Positions 1-7,009 are shown, counted from the first letter of the stretch. The stretch is 64,000 nt of DNA from an uncultured Selenomonadales bacterium (GCA_900315155.1 OMYB01000014.1:1-64000), one strand, 5' to 3'. Numbers and translations: made by a program. Notes: a model not told the origin generated them from the sequence alone.

Positions 1-1
1 C

Positions 2-76
2 TGGTGCGCTCGGGGAGAATCGAACTCCCGCTTCTGGCTCCGGAGGCCGGCGTCCTATCCACTGGACTACGAGCGC
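2..76 (-). tRNA. tRNA-Arg (anticodon CCG)
   Basis: Read on the minus strand this folds as a complete cloverleaf: 7-bp acceptor stem (GCGCTCG with CGAGCGC), D arm GTCC/GGAC, anticodon loop CTCCGGA giving CCG, T arm GGAGT/TTCGATT type, discriminator A and an encoded CCA. One mismatch (C-A) sits in the anticodon stem. It reads the arginine codon CGG, consistent with a G+C-rich genome. Confidence 0.93.
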
Positions 77-102
77 AGCACACTGCATCAACAGCAAGTA
101 AT

Positions 103-132
103 ATTATAGCATAGAGTCCGTCAAAATGTCAA
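103..132 (-). promoter_or_regulatory. sigma-70 promoter of tRNA-Arg
   Basis: Minus strand TTGACA (127-132) and TATAAT (103-108) with an 18-bp spacer, about 27 bp upstream of the tRNA. It lies directly against the stop codon of the upstream hydrolase gene, so the tRNA has its own transcript. Confidence 0.75.
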
Positions 133-1098
133 TTATTTTCCCATATACGGCCCCACAAACCTCTGTATGGTCTCGAAATACCGCTTCTGGTCCTTCTGGC
201 TCGTCGCCGCGTGCGTGGCCCCCTCGATCTTCAGCAGATCCTTCGTCGTCGACGCCGCATGGTGGTAGAGCTCCTCCGACATCTTTGGCGGCACGAGCGT
301 GTCGGCCGTGCCGTGGATGAACAGGATGGGCAGCTGCTGCTTCGCCACCGCATCAAACGGCGACGTGTCCGCCAGCCGGAACCCCGCGCTTTTCTCGCAG
401 CGCCAGTCCATGATGCTCAGCAGCGGGAACGGCGGCAGGCCAAAGGAGTGCTCCAAATGGTACGCGATGAGGTCGTAGGCACTCGTGTAGCCGCTGTCCT
501 CGACGACCGCCACGACCGCCTCGGGGAGATCCCCGCGCCCCGCCGCGAGCATGGCCGTCGCCGCGCCCATGGAGACGCCGTGGAGCACGATTTTCGCCTG
601 CGGATCCGCCTGCAGGATGCGCTCCGCCCAGAGACGCACGTCCAGGCTCTCATCGTGCCCGAGCGTCACGTAGTGTCCCCCGCTCTCGCCCGCGCCGCGC
701 AGGTCCGGCGTCACGACATGGTAGCCCATGTGCAGATAGTTCGCCGCGATATACCACGAATTCTCCTGCGTGCAGCCGTAGCCGTGCAGCGCGATGACCC
801 AGCGATGACTCCACCCGCCCGGAGAGAAATGCGTGCCCACGAGCGGCGTGCCGTCCTCACCCGCGATACGCCAGTCCTCCGCCGGGAAATCCGGTTTCGT
901 ATACCCGCCCGGATTCGGCGGCATCACGAGCGCATACGCCCGCGGCGGCGCCTTGGGATCCTGCGCCGTCCCGCGCTCGAGCCCAAACTCCACGACATAA
1001 TTCCCGAGAAAATACCCCGTCCCGGTCAAAAAAGCCCCGAGCATCGCCACAGCCGTCACCAGGAACGTGATGATAAAGGTAACCATAATTTTCTTCAT
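133..1098 (-). CDS. alpha/beta hydrolase, membrane-anchored
   Basis: A 321-residue alpha/beta hydrolase fold protein. Residues about 4-30 form a hydrophobic N-terminal segment (signal anchor), so the enzyme probably faces the cell envelope. HGYG at 105-108 is the oxyanion-hole loop, GVSMG at 174-178 contains the nucleophile Ser176, Asp266 follows the last strand, and His296 completes the triad. This resembles the YqkD/BAAT-like peptidase or acyl-ester hydrolase group (DUF of S9-like hydrolases). The substrate cannot be told from sequence. The gene is monocistronic, with an extended -10 (TGG-TATAAT) at 1164-1171 upstream. The segment between that promoter and the start codon encodes a short out-of-place peptide tail described as a separate feature. 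Confidence 0.88.
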   Translation of the reverse strand: MKKIMVTFIITFLVTAVAMLGAFLTGTGYFLGNYVVEFGLERGTAQDPKAPPRAYALVMPPNPGGYTKPDFPAEDWRIAGEDGTPLVGTHFSPGGWSHRWVIALHGYGCTQENSWYIAANYLHMGYHVVTPDLRGAGESGGHYVTLGHDESLDVRLWAERILQADPQAKIVLHGVSMGAATAMLAAGRGDLPEAVVAVVEDSGYTSAYDLIAYHLEHSFGLPPFPLLSIMDWRCEKSAGFRLADTSPFDAVAKQQLPILFIHGTADTLVPPKMSEELYHHAASTTKDLLKIEGATHAATSQKDQKRYFETIQRFVGPYMGK

Positions 1099-1106
1099 AG
1101 AATTTT

Positions 1107-1154
1107 ATTTTCCCTGTTCGATCTGCCAAATCTCATCGGCGGAAACAAAACCAT
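1107..1154 (-). pseudogene. stray 3' end resembling acetolactate decarboxylase remnant
   Basis: On the minus strand a short open frame ends ...ADEIWQIEQGK-stop just before the hydrolase start. The remnant at 5044-5257 ends ...DEIQQIEQGK-stop, and 15 bp (1113-1127 and 5060-5074) are identical. I read this as a leftover 3' end from a duplicated or rearranged gene. It now forms part of the hydrolase 5' leader. Confidence 0.45.
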
Positions 1155-1163
1155 TGCATCTCC

Positions 1164-1171
1164 ATTATACC
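1164..1171 (-). promoter_or_regulatory. extended -10 promoter of the hydrolase gene
   Basis: Minus strand TGG-TATAAT (TATAAT at 1164-1169), with no good -35. It is placed 65 bp before the hydrolase ATG. Confidence 0.45.
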
Positions 1172-1197
1172 ATGACCGTCCTCAAAATCCATAACCA

Positions 1198-1944
1198 TCA
1201 GCGATTCATTGTGTAGAAGCGATTCCGCCCCCTGCCATGTGCCTGCACTTTTCCCTGTTCCATGAGTTCACGAATACGGTTGTTGGCCTGACTACGGGAG
1301 ACGTGAAGAAATGCTTCGACGTCCTGACGCGTGAAATACGGTTTGGCCCGCATGGCATCCGCGAGGTCCGTCATGTATCGCGCTGCCGGCGTCTCCTGTA
1401 CGGTCTGGGTGTCCTTCGCGAAATTGCGGTTTGGCAGCGTAATGCGGAATGCATGATCCGAGGCTTCGAGCCGTGGTTTTGTCGCGGTATCTGCATAGCT
1501 TTCATAGATTTTCGGTACGCCCGTACCATATGCCTCTATGAGCTCCAGCCGATAAAAAAGAGCGGCGAGTTTCTCGTTCCGGCAGGAGGATATACCCAGT
1601 TCCAGATCGCCGAGATTGATGCCCTGCACCAGTCCGCCAAAAGACACGAACTCGATGCGGTCGTGAAAAATATTGATAAGTGTACTGCCGCTGTACGAAT
1701 ACTCCCGATGCACGACGGCATTGAGCAGTGCCTCGCGCAAAGCCTCCTCAGGATAGTCCCTGCGATCCCGGCGAAGCAATCCCTCAAAGGACGCCCCCAG
1801 CTGATTGTATTGCTGCAGGAATGCATACACTTCCTCCATCTGCGTCAGCAGCGACCCATGGAACTCCCGCCGGTTCTGAAACGGTGCGGTTTTCATCGTC
1901 CCGGCAAGCATGGCAGATAATAAAAATCCTCCATAGCTTGCCAA
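1198..1944 (-). pseudogene. truncated AlbA-domain/HATPase-type transcriptional regulator
   Basis: The 248-residue frame matches only the C-terminal half of the family of ATP-binding regulators with an N-terminal AlbA_2 (Schlafen-like) domain, a HATPase_c_4-like middle and a C-terminal winged helix. Family members are usually about 400-500 residues. Visible here are the EALLNAVVHR segment typical of the HATPase_c_4 region (about residues 70-80), a GTGVPKI loop, and a C-terminal HTH (about 190-245: FTRQDVEAFLHVSRSQANNRIR). The family's AlbA_2 domain is missing, and the first codons run straight from upstream non-coding DNA into the middle of the fold. Probably a decayed remnant. A short product is possible. 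Confidence 0.7.
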
Positions 1945-1960
1945 CTCATCACAGCCATGA

Positions 1961-1989
1961 TATACAAAAAGCAGAAATCGTGCTATAAT
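1961..1989 (+). promoter_or_regulatory. promoter of lpxT
   Basis: TATACA (1961-1966), a 17-bp spacer and TATAAT (1984-1989), 48 bp upstream of the lpxT start. Confidence 0.6.
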
Positions 1990-2036
1990 TTCTAGATATT
2001 CACAAAAACGGAACCGGACAAGGAGCGAATCCCATC

Positions 2037-2765
2037 TTGAAAAATCTTCCCTATATCATCCTGTGCAATCTTTTCGGCGTGGCCCTTTTCGCGAGCTGGT
2101 ACCTCCCCGCGGACCACGGCATCTGGTTTACGATCGACCGCACAATTTTCTTTGCGTTCAACCACCTGCTGGCGGAGAGCCCTGCCTTCCTTTACCTCGT
2201 GGCATTCACGAACCTGCGCCCCTTTGATGCCGTCGCGTTCCTCGCGATGCTGGGCATCTTTATCTATCACTACCGCCACCAGGGCCGCGCCGGGCGTCGC
2301 TGGATGCTGGCCATGGGTGCTGCCATGCTGCTCGGTGCGGTTTTCGACAAGGTTTTCACCGAGACGCTCGACGAATGCCTCGGTTTCGACCGCGCCAGCG
2401 CCACGAAGTTCTTCACGGAATCCGGCGAAATGGTGAACCGCGTTTCCCAGCTCTCCGGCTGGCCGTGCAAAGACTGGTCCTCGAGCAGTTTCCCCGGTGA
2501 CCACGGCATGTTCCTCCTCATCTTCGTCTGCTTCTCCGCCCGCTATCTCGGCAAACGCGCCTTCCTCGCGAGCCTCTCGGTGTTCCTGCTCTTTTCCCTG
2601 CCGCGCATCATGTCCGGCGCCCACTGGTTCACCGACATCGCCGTCGGCTCCATCTCCGCCATCAGCATCATCATGAGCTGGTACCTCCTCACCCCCGCCA
2701 GCGACCGCATCATCGCCTGCCTCCAGCAGCACGGCGCCAAAATCCTCGACAAACTCGTCCGATAA
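2037..2765 (+). CDS. lpxT: lipid A phosphotransferase LpxT-like PAP2 membrane protein
   Basis: 242 residues with about six membrane segments and the PAP2 motifs KDWSSSSFPGDH (145-156) and R190-x5-H196-x3-D200. From memory of the E. coli protein (YeiU/LpxT), similarity is collinear over the whole length, including the opening KNLP-I-L-N--G-ALF-SWY, the TN-R-FD segment and FPRxMxGAHWFTDI. LpxT moves a phosphate from undecaprenyl diphosphate to the 1-phosphate of lipid A on the periplasmic face of the inner membrane. That fits an LPS-bearing Firmicute. The start is TTG: AAGGAG at 2020-2025 lies 11 bp before it and no better ATG exists. The alternative is a generic undecaprenyl-diphosphate phosphatase. 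Confidence 0.85.
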   Translation: MKNLPYIILCNLFGVALFASWYLPADHGIWFTIDRTIFFAFNHLLAESPAFLYLVAFTNLRPFDAVAFLAMLGIFIYHYRHQGRAGRRWMLAMGAAMLLGAVFDKVFTETLDECLGFDRASATKFFTESGEMVNRVSQLSGWPCKDWSSSSFPGDHGMFLLIFVCFSARYLGKRAFLASLSVFLLFSLPRIMSGAHWFTDIAVGSISAISIIMSWYLLTPASDRIIACLQQHGAKILDKLVR

Positions 2766-2911
2766 CGCACCCTCGACTTCCCCTAAGTCTGTAGATCTGG
2801 TTCATCAGCCTAACTCGACCATTATTCCGTTTATCATCGACAGGAGGTCTTCAACCAGAGCACGAACCACATCCTGCAGGTTCCACAGGAATAGCGATCC
2901 AAAATCGAGAC

Positions 2912-2951
2912 AAAAATAGCGTCTCCCCAACAACCAAGGGAGACGCTATTT
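2912..2951 (-). terminator. bidirectional intrinsic terminator
   Basis: Perfect 14-bp stem: AAATAGCGTCTCCC (2914-2927) with GGGAGACGCTATTT (2938-2951). Read on the minus strand it ends in five T, serving the small genes ending at 3005. It can also stop lpxT transcripts on the plus strand. Confidence 0.8.
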
Positions 2952-3004
2952 CGCGTACGATTTTCTGAAGATGCTTACGCTCAGTTCCAGACTGCTATCC
3001 CGCA

Positions 3005-3247
3005 TCAGATGGCGGCTTTCATGTCTGGCTCAAGCTGATTGGCCAGCGCATACTCTGCCCATTCTTTATGCCCCATATCCCTTGAAATACTCCAACATGT
3101 CTTCGCGTCTTCAAGGAGTGTAGAATTCTTGACAATCATTTTTGCCGCTGAAAACTTGAAACCCCTGCGCACGAGTTCCATGACAGTCATACGATATATA
3201 GCTGTATCTTTCTTTGCCTTCAAAAGCAAATAGCGTCTCGTTCTCAT
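3005..3247 (-). CDS. hypothetical protein (80 aa)
   Basis: An 80-residue basic N-terminus (MRTRRYLLLKAKKD) followed by predicted helices. No family recognised. The start is well supported: AGGAGGAGAAAGA directly precedes ATG, and the ATG overlaps the stop of the upstream gene by 4 bp, so the two are translationally coupled. The product is acidic and helical toward the C-terminus (EWAEYALANQLEPDMK). Its pairing with another short protein resembles toxin-antitoxin or phage accessory gene pairs, but nothing in the sequence proves this. Confidence 0.6.
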   Translation of the reverse strand: MRTRRYLLLKAKKDTAIYRMTVMELVRRGFKFSAAKMIVKNSTLLEDAKTCWSISRDMGHKEWAEYALANQLEPDMKAAI

Positions 3248-3480
3248 TCTTTCTCCTCCTCTCGATGCAGACCAGCAAGACCTTTCGCTGTCTTAATGGC
3301 AATTTGCAGCTTATTGGCCCAGTCCTTATTGACGATTGCCTGACAAAATTCTTCTTTGGAGATATCGCCGTCACGACATGCTTCAGCGAGATCATGGATA
3401 TTCCCGTCAGCAATTAGACCGCCAAAGTTGGAAGCTCGGGCATGAGACATCTCTGCGCCAAAGTCGATATCTGCAGGAAT
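3244..3480 (-). pseudogene. 5'-truncated hypothetical protein (68-78 aa)
   Basis: The frame beginning at ATG 3450 encodes 68 residues, but it stays open upstream without a usable ribosome binding site (ADIDFGAE before the ATG reads like ordinary protein) until a stop at about 3483, where an unrelated plus-strand gene remnant begins. I therefore think the gene lost its 5' part at the junction near 3478. The product could still be made from internal ATG 3450. No family recognised. It is translationally coupled to the next gene by a 4-bp overlap. Confidence 0.55.
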
Positions 3481-3740
3481 TTATTATTATTGGTCAGCAG
3501 GATAATGGTAAAGTGGTAGTCTTCGCTTCGCCATCAACGTTTGATCAGCTGGGATATGATTTAGGGGCTGGTGGTGCCCATCGTATGGAAGTCGCTTTAG
3601 AGGGAGACAGGATTGTCGTCACAGGACATATGCAGATTATGGGCGAGTACGGCTATCAGCGCACTTGGCAGAAAGATTTTCAGGCCGAGCTGTTTTGGGA
3701 TTCCAAAGCTGACTGGTTCGGTATCCAGAGGACAATATAA
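3478..3740 (+). pseudogene. 3' fragment of an unknown gene
   Basis: The plus frame from the junction at about 3478 reads GQQDNGKVVVFASP then a beta-rich segment ending KADWFGIQRTI. Composition and codon use look like a real protein C-terminus of about 85 residues. No start or ribosome binding site is present, and upstream is the antisense of the neighbouring minus-strand gene. The family is not recognised. It is probably the tail of a secreted or surface protein. Confidence 0.5.
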
Positions 3741-3777
3741 GCCATGTGATCCACATTAGCGTATTGCATATCGTTAT

Positions 3778-3846
3778 AAAAAGCCGCCAGTTGAAACCGC
3801 AGGGCTGTATCTGTGACATTTCTCATAGACGCAGTATTGCGGCTTT
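3778..3846 (+). terminator. possible terminator (long-loop inverted repeat)
   Basis: AAAGCCGC (3780-3787) and GCGGCTTT (3839-3846) are perfect complements with a 51-bp loop, followed by only a short T run. Weak. It could have ended the fragment above. Confidence 0.25.
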
Positions 3847-3902
3847 GTTATCCTGTACCATCATATCAAGGCCATGTGCCTGTATTATCTAGGAGGAATA
3901 AT

Positions 3903-4220
3903 TTGTCTCATCACAAACATCGATTGCAGATGTTGTCTTTCGCCCTGATGCTTATCATCGGCTTGTCCGCTATCCCTACAGGACAGTGGGTAGACGCGCA
4001 GTATCTGCGTCCCGCCCGTCAGGCCGTTGTTGCAGAGCTTGCTCCTGCCGAGGAAGGCTTAGCCGCCCTGCACCATACGACGCCGAATCCACCGCGCAGG
4101 GTCGCCAATCTGCGCCGTCAGCAGCGCATCCGGCATAACCGTACGGTGCCCATTCAGGAAAGCCGTATTGTCATGGATGCTGTGACAAGGAATCGTCAGG
4201 ATAGGGAATATTGGATTTAA
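3903..4220 (+). CDS. small secreted basic protein, unknown
   Basis: 105 residues from a TTG start with a strong Shine-Dalgarno (AGGAGG at 3891-3896, spacing 6). The ATG at 3813 has no such site. Residues about 5-25 form a signal peptide (basic start, FALMLIIGLSAI core, cleavage near VDA-Q). The mature part is about 80 residues, rich in Arg, His and Pro (NPPRRVANLRRQQRIRHNR), with no recognised domain. It is immediately followed by a strong terminator, so it is a complete transcription unit. Role unknown. Possibly an envelope or periplasmic polycation. Confidence 0.6.
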   Translation: MSHHKHRLQMLSFALMLIIGLSAIPTGQWVDAQYLRPARQAVVAELAPAEEGLAALHHTTPNPPRRVANLRRQQRIRHNRTVPIQESRIVMDAVTRNRQDREYWI

Positions 4221-4223
4221 AAG

Positions 4224-4265
4224 CGAGTCTTTTGCACCATGTACACACATGCAAAAGACTCGTTT
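4224..4265 (+). terminator. intrinsic terminator
   Basis: 13-bp perfect stem CGAGTCTTTTGCA (4224-4236) with TGCAAAAGACTCG (4250-4262), then TTT. Directly after the small secreted protein gene. Confidence 0.75.
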
Positions 4266-4377
4266 CTATATGCCCGCAACCAATTTGAGATCCACATCAT
4301 CTTAGCCTCAATCTAAGGTGATGCTTCCTGAAAGGGGGTGATATTTCGCACCGCAATCCCTTTCAAGATTCCTGCTA

Positions 4378-4412
4378 AAAGAAGGGTTGACGGTTCGAAA
4401 CATCAGCCTTCT
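4378..4412 (-). terminator. probable terminator of the glycine-zipper gene
   Basis: Imperfect hairpin on the minus strand, AAGAAGG-TGA with TCA-CCTTCTT, followed by TTTT. It lies 45 bp beyond the stop at 4456. Confidence 0.4.
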
Positions 4413-4455
4413 TCCTGCGCTTAATTATACTTCGTTATGCTCGGAAAAACAAGTC

Positions 4456-4934
4456 TCAGTCTTCCATTTTCTCACGTATCCTGGCGCCAATCGTTGCGTA
4501 ATCCTCGGGGTCTTCGCCATTGTTGATAGCCTTGATCGTCTCCAAAACAGCTACACATTCCTTCAAGGCCTCCAGGCGCTCCGCGTACGCAAAGTCGTTC
4601 AGCTTTTCATCATCGATCAGTCTGATTTCTTCCGTCTTTACGCCATCGCCGAAATACAAAGACAAGCCAAGTTCCGTACACACCTCTTTACCGGATTTTG
4701 CGCCGAGTAGATATCCTATGGCCGCTCCTGCAAAGCCGCCCAGGGCATAGCCGGCAGGCCATGTTTCTCATCCAACTCCATCAGGGTCGGTACACCATGA
4801 TAGGCATGCATGGGAACCGAAGAAGTAGCTTGGAAAATATCCCTCGGCCGCTTGCTCTCGTCCTGGTCACGGTACCCTTCCCACTTCCTGGCAAATTCTG
4901 CCGCGGCTTTCGCCTGCTTGTCCATCTGCATCAT
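4456..4934 (-). pseudogene. frameshifted glycine-zipper hypothetical protein
   Basis: Two minus-strand frames join at about 4757. The first (from 4934) runs MDKQAKAAAEFARKWEGYRD... to KHGLPA and then leaves frame. The other frame continues GYALGGFAGAAIGYLLGAKSG, a glycine-zipper-like membrane helix, then a C-terminal helical domain ending GARIREKMED. Neither half makes sense alone, so a single-base indel in a gene of about 158 codons is the simplest reading. A GTG at 4683 could restart the C-terminal half. No family assigned. It sits in a zone of other broken genes. Confidence 0.6.
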
Positions 4935-4996
4935 TCCTATCTATGATTTCGCGTTGTTGATAGACTTCGACGGAGATAACACGATATTCCCAGTAC

Positions 4997-5031
4997 CTGC
5001 TCGGTGCGGTTTTCGACAAAGTTTTCACCGA
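4997..5031 (+). repeat. 35-bp stray copy of an internal lpxT segment
   Basis: Identical to lpxT positions 2328-2362 except for one internal base, in the same orientation. It abuts the decarboxylase remnant. This marks a recombination scar. Confidence 0.75.
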
Positions 5032-5043
5032 AGGCCAGATGCA

Positions 5044-5257
5044 CGCCAAACGTCATTTCCCCTGTTCGATCTGCTGGATTTCGTCCTGCGAGGCCTCCGT
5101 GAGCGCTGCGCGCCGGAAGGCCGCCCTGTTTATGGTCGGCCGAGAGGAAATGCAGATGCCAGCCCGGCGTGTTGACGCCCGCGAGGTACGGTGGGAGCAT
5201 CTGGCCTTTCTTTTCCTTCCATATAATGGAATTATCGCCTATCGCAACGCCAGACAT
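5044..5257 (-). pseudogene. acetolactate decarboxylase remnant
   Basis: The minus frame contains PYLAGVNTPGWHLHFLSAD-KQGG, matching the conserved C-terminal core of acetolactate decarboxylase (AlsD/BudA; typical GxNxPGxHLHFIsdD-k-GGH), whose histidines bind zinc. Right after KQGG the frame shifts; the continuation in another frame reads RRAALTEASQDEIQQIEQGK-stop. The N-terminal two thirds of the ~240-residue enzyme is absent. The normal enzyme converts 2-acetolactate to acetoin, and this copy cannot be functional. It is bounded by a stray lpxT copy on one side and a terminator on the other. Confidence 0.7.
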
Positions 5258-5273
5258 GACATCCGCGTAGACG

Positions 5274-5296
5274 AAAAAAGAGGCCGCATCGGCCTC
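5274..5296 (-). terminator. intrinsic terminator
   Basis: Minus strand GAGGCC-gatgc-GGCCTC followed by six T (5274-5279). It ends the gene at 5330-5707. Confidence 0.85.
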
Positions 5297-5329
5297 TCCC
5301 TCAAGCAGGTTTCCCAGGAATAACGGATT

Positions 5330-5707
5330 TTACTTCTTCTTGAACTGCGCCGCCACGTAGTCGATGACGATGCCGTACTGCAGGTAGCTGTCGATGGCGC
5401 GGATGATGATGTTCAGCATTTCGTGCGCGTTGAGCTCGAGGTTGCTGATCTCGCAGATCTTCTCCGTCTCGCCGTTCTTGACATGCTGGAACCGCACGGT
5501 GATCGTGTATCGCGTGATGGTGAGCAGGTAATGGTTCCCCGTCGCCGACTCCGTGAGGATGAGGACGCCCGGCATGTCCTCCGACACGGGACTGAACCCG
5601 AACTGTTTCAGCCGCTCCACGAGCTGCGGCTCCGTTTCCTTGTGAAAGAACGCGTTGACCTTATCCCGTTTGGCTTCGAGCTCTTTGAATAAAGGAAAAT
5701 TGATCAT
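5330..5707 (-). CDS. hypothetical protein (125 aa)
   Basis: I place the start at ATG 5707 because AGGAGGGTG lies 6 bp upstream; the longer frame to 5818 runs through a terminator hairpin. The 125-residue product begins MINFPLFKELEAKRDKV and has alternating strands (VLILTESATGNHYLLTITRYTITVRFQH) and a helical C-terminus (HEMLNIIIRAIDSYLQYGIVIDY). It looks soluble and cytoplasmic. No family recognised. It lies in a run of small separately transcribed genes. Confidence 0.7.
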   Translation of the reverse strand: MINFPLFKELEAKRDKVNAFFHKETEPQLVERLKQFGFSPVSEDMPGVLILTESATGNHYLLTITRYTITVRFQHVKNGETEKICEISNLELNAHEMLNIIIRAIDSYLQYGIVIDYVAAQFKKK

Positions 5708-5739
5708 ACTAACACCCTCCTGAAAAAATCCGGATAAAA

Positions 5740-5783
5740 CGAAAGACACGCCACGGGCTGTTACGCTCCGTTGCGTGTCTTTT
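5740..5783 (-). terminator. intrinsic terminator, possibly bidirectional
   Basis: AAAGACACGC and GCGTGTCTTT form a 10-bp stem around a 20-bp loop. T runs follow on both strands. It ends the YjfB-like gene. Confidence 0.75.
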
Positions 5784-5842
5784 TCTATGGCCTTATTATA
5801 CGCCATTGAACCAGGCAAAACAAGAACTTTTTGCCTGATTTC

Positions 5843-6031
5843 TCAGGCCAGGATGTCGATGTTCTGCCCGAGGTTCGGGTCGATGCTCACGGCCATCGTG
5901 TCGAGAATCTGTTCCATGCTCTCCGACGACGTATCGAGCGCCATCTTCAGCACGGAGGTATCCATCTGCTGCGCGACCTGTGCGTTCGACATGCCGACGG
6001 ACAGCGCGGCGATACTCATATCCAGATCCAT
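5843..6031 (-). CDS. YjfB-family protein (putative motility-associated)
   Basis: 62 residues, MDLDMSIAALSVGMSNAQVAQQMDTSVLKMALDTSSE..., matching the short YjfB_motility family (PF14070) by its IAALS-xxMS-AQVxQQ start, conserved VLKMALD and NIDILA-type end. Members of this family often accompany flagellar or chemotaxis regulons in Firmicutes, but the function is unknown. A strong Shine-Dalgarno (AAGGAGGTG) precedes the ATG. Standalone unit with its own terminator. Confidence 0.8.
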   Translation of the reverse strand: MDLDMSIAALSVGMSNAQVAQQMDTSVLKMALDTSSESMEQILDTMAVSIDPNLGQNIDILA

Positions 6032-6067
6032 GGGACAACACCTCCTTGTTTCACCCTATATATCGGA

Positions 6068-6670
6068 TCAATCCCGCAAAAGGATAAGTCCTCCTTTGCG
6101 AGAAAATCCCGTATTCCAAAAAATATGGAAATTGATCCAGCGGCTCGTGCCATACGTGGCGATTTTCACGAGGAAAAGACCGTCTTTCTGCAGATAACCG
6201 ACGATCATGAACCAGTGCCAGACGATATCCGCCATGATGGGATGCCGGTGGCGCAGGTTCAGGCACGGCAGCGGCAGGCCTGCGTCGATCTGATGCCGGA
6301 TGACTGCGGCCGTATCCGCCTCCGTATGCTCGCCCTCCCATGGGACCATCGTCACTGCGCTCACGCCGCGGTCATAGAGATAGCCGCCGAATCCGTTGAT
6401 GAAAAGGCTCAGCTTGTCGACGCCCATCCAGCGCGGGCCGATGTAGCGCTTCATCTGCATGCCGAACTTCACATAGTCCGCCTTCGTGAGGTGCCCGATG
6501 TCATAGGGATACAGGTTCGGCACGCTGCGGTATTTCTGCAGGTAAAGGCTCGCATCGCACGCCGTCACGGCCGCGCAGCCGCCGATTTTCATCCAGCGGT
6601 CATCGCGGAACCACATCTGAAAGCCGCCATACGCGCCCTCGATATCGAGATACGGCAGTTCCTTTTGCAT
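6068..6670 (-). CDS. papain-like (C39-type fold) hypothetical protein
   Basis: 200 residues from ATG 6670 (GAGGGGGTG upstream). GGCAAVTACDASLYL (about residues 30-44) resembles the nucleophile Cys region of peptidase C39-like proteins. HWFMIVGY near residue 155, followed by LFLVKIATYG, matches the His and strand pattern. There is no signal peptide. Residues 85-110 (DKLSLFINGFGGYLYDRG) resemble the substrate-groove segment of C39_2 proteins. If active it would be a cytoplasmic cysteine hydrolase. The partner is unknown. Neighbours are small unrelated genes. Confidence 0.6.
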   Translation of the reverse strand: MQKELPYLDIEGAYGGFQMWFRDDRWMKIGGCAAVTACDASLYLQKYRSVPNLYPYDIGHLTKADYVKFGMQMKRYIGPRWMGVDKLSLFINGFGGYLYDRGVSAVTMVPWEGEHTEADTAAVIRHQIDAGLPLPCLNLRHRHPIMADIVWHWFMIVGYLQKDGLFLVKIATYGTSRWINFHIFWNTGFSRKGGLILLRD

Positions 6671-6748
6671 CGCCCACACCCCCTCACAGAAACGGGTCCA
6701 ACCGGCACCCGCACGCACGCACAAAACGGACCCGACCGGCATCCGCGC

Positions 6749-7009
6749 TCACTCGGCCTGCGCCAGCGCCTCCTGGAGCCCCTTGGCCAGCTGATCCGCG
6801 CAGGACGTCCCGCGCCCCCGGCAATCGTTACCCGCGAGCAGCGTCGCAACCTGCTGCGGATCCGCCCCCTCGACGAGCTTCCCGATGGCCTTCAGGTTGC
6901 CATCGCAGCCGCCCTGGAACTGCACATTGTGCAATTTCTCATCCACGATCTCAAAATCAATCTGCTTCGAGCAAACGCCCTGCGGCGTGTAAGAATACGC
7001 TTTCGTCAT
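6749..7009 (-). CDS. TSCPD-domain protein (TIGR03905 type)
   Basis: 86 residues from ATG 7009. The pattern YTPQGVCSKQIDFEI at the N-terminus, GGCDGNLKAIGKLV in the middle and GRGTSCADQLAKGL at the end is that of the four-cysteine TSCPD family. Cysteines at about 13, 36, 65 and 72 suggest a small metal or Fe-S site. The TSCPD motif also occurs at the end of B12-dependent ribonucleotide reductases and as standalone proteins of unknown role. An extended -10 promoter lies at 7064-7072. Confidence 0.85.
   Translation of the reverse strand: MTKAYSYTPQGVCSKQIDFEIVDEKLHNVQFQGGCDGNLKAIGKLVEGADPQQVATLLAGNDCRGRGTSCADQLAKGLQEALAQAE

Noticed and set aside
4456..4934. Programmed ribosomal frameshift
   Set aside because: No slippery heptamer or downstream stem was seen at 4757. 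The surrounding region is full of broken genes, so an ordinary indel is more likely.
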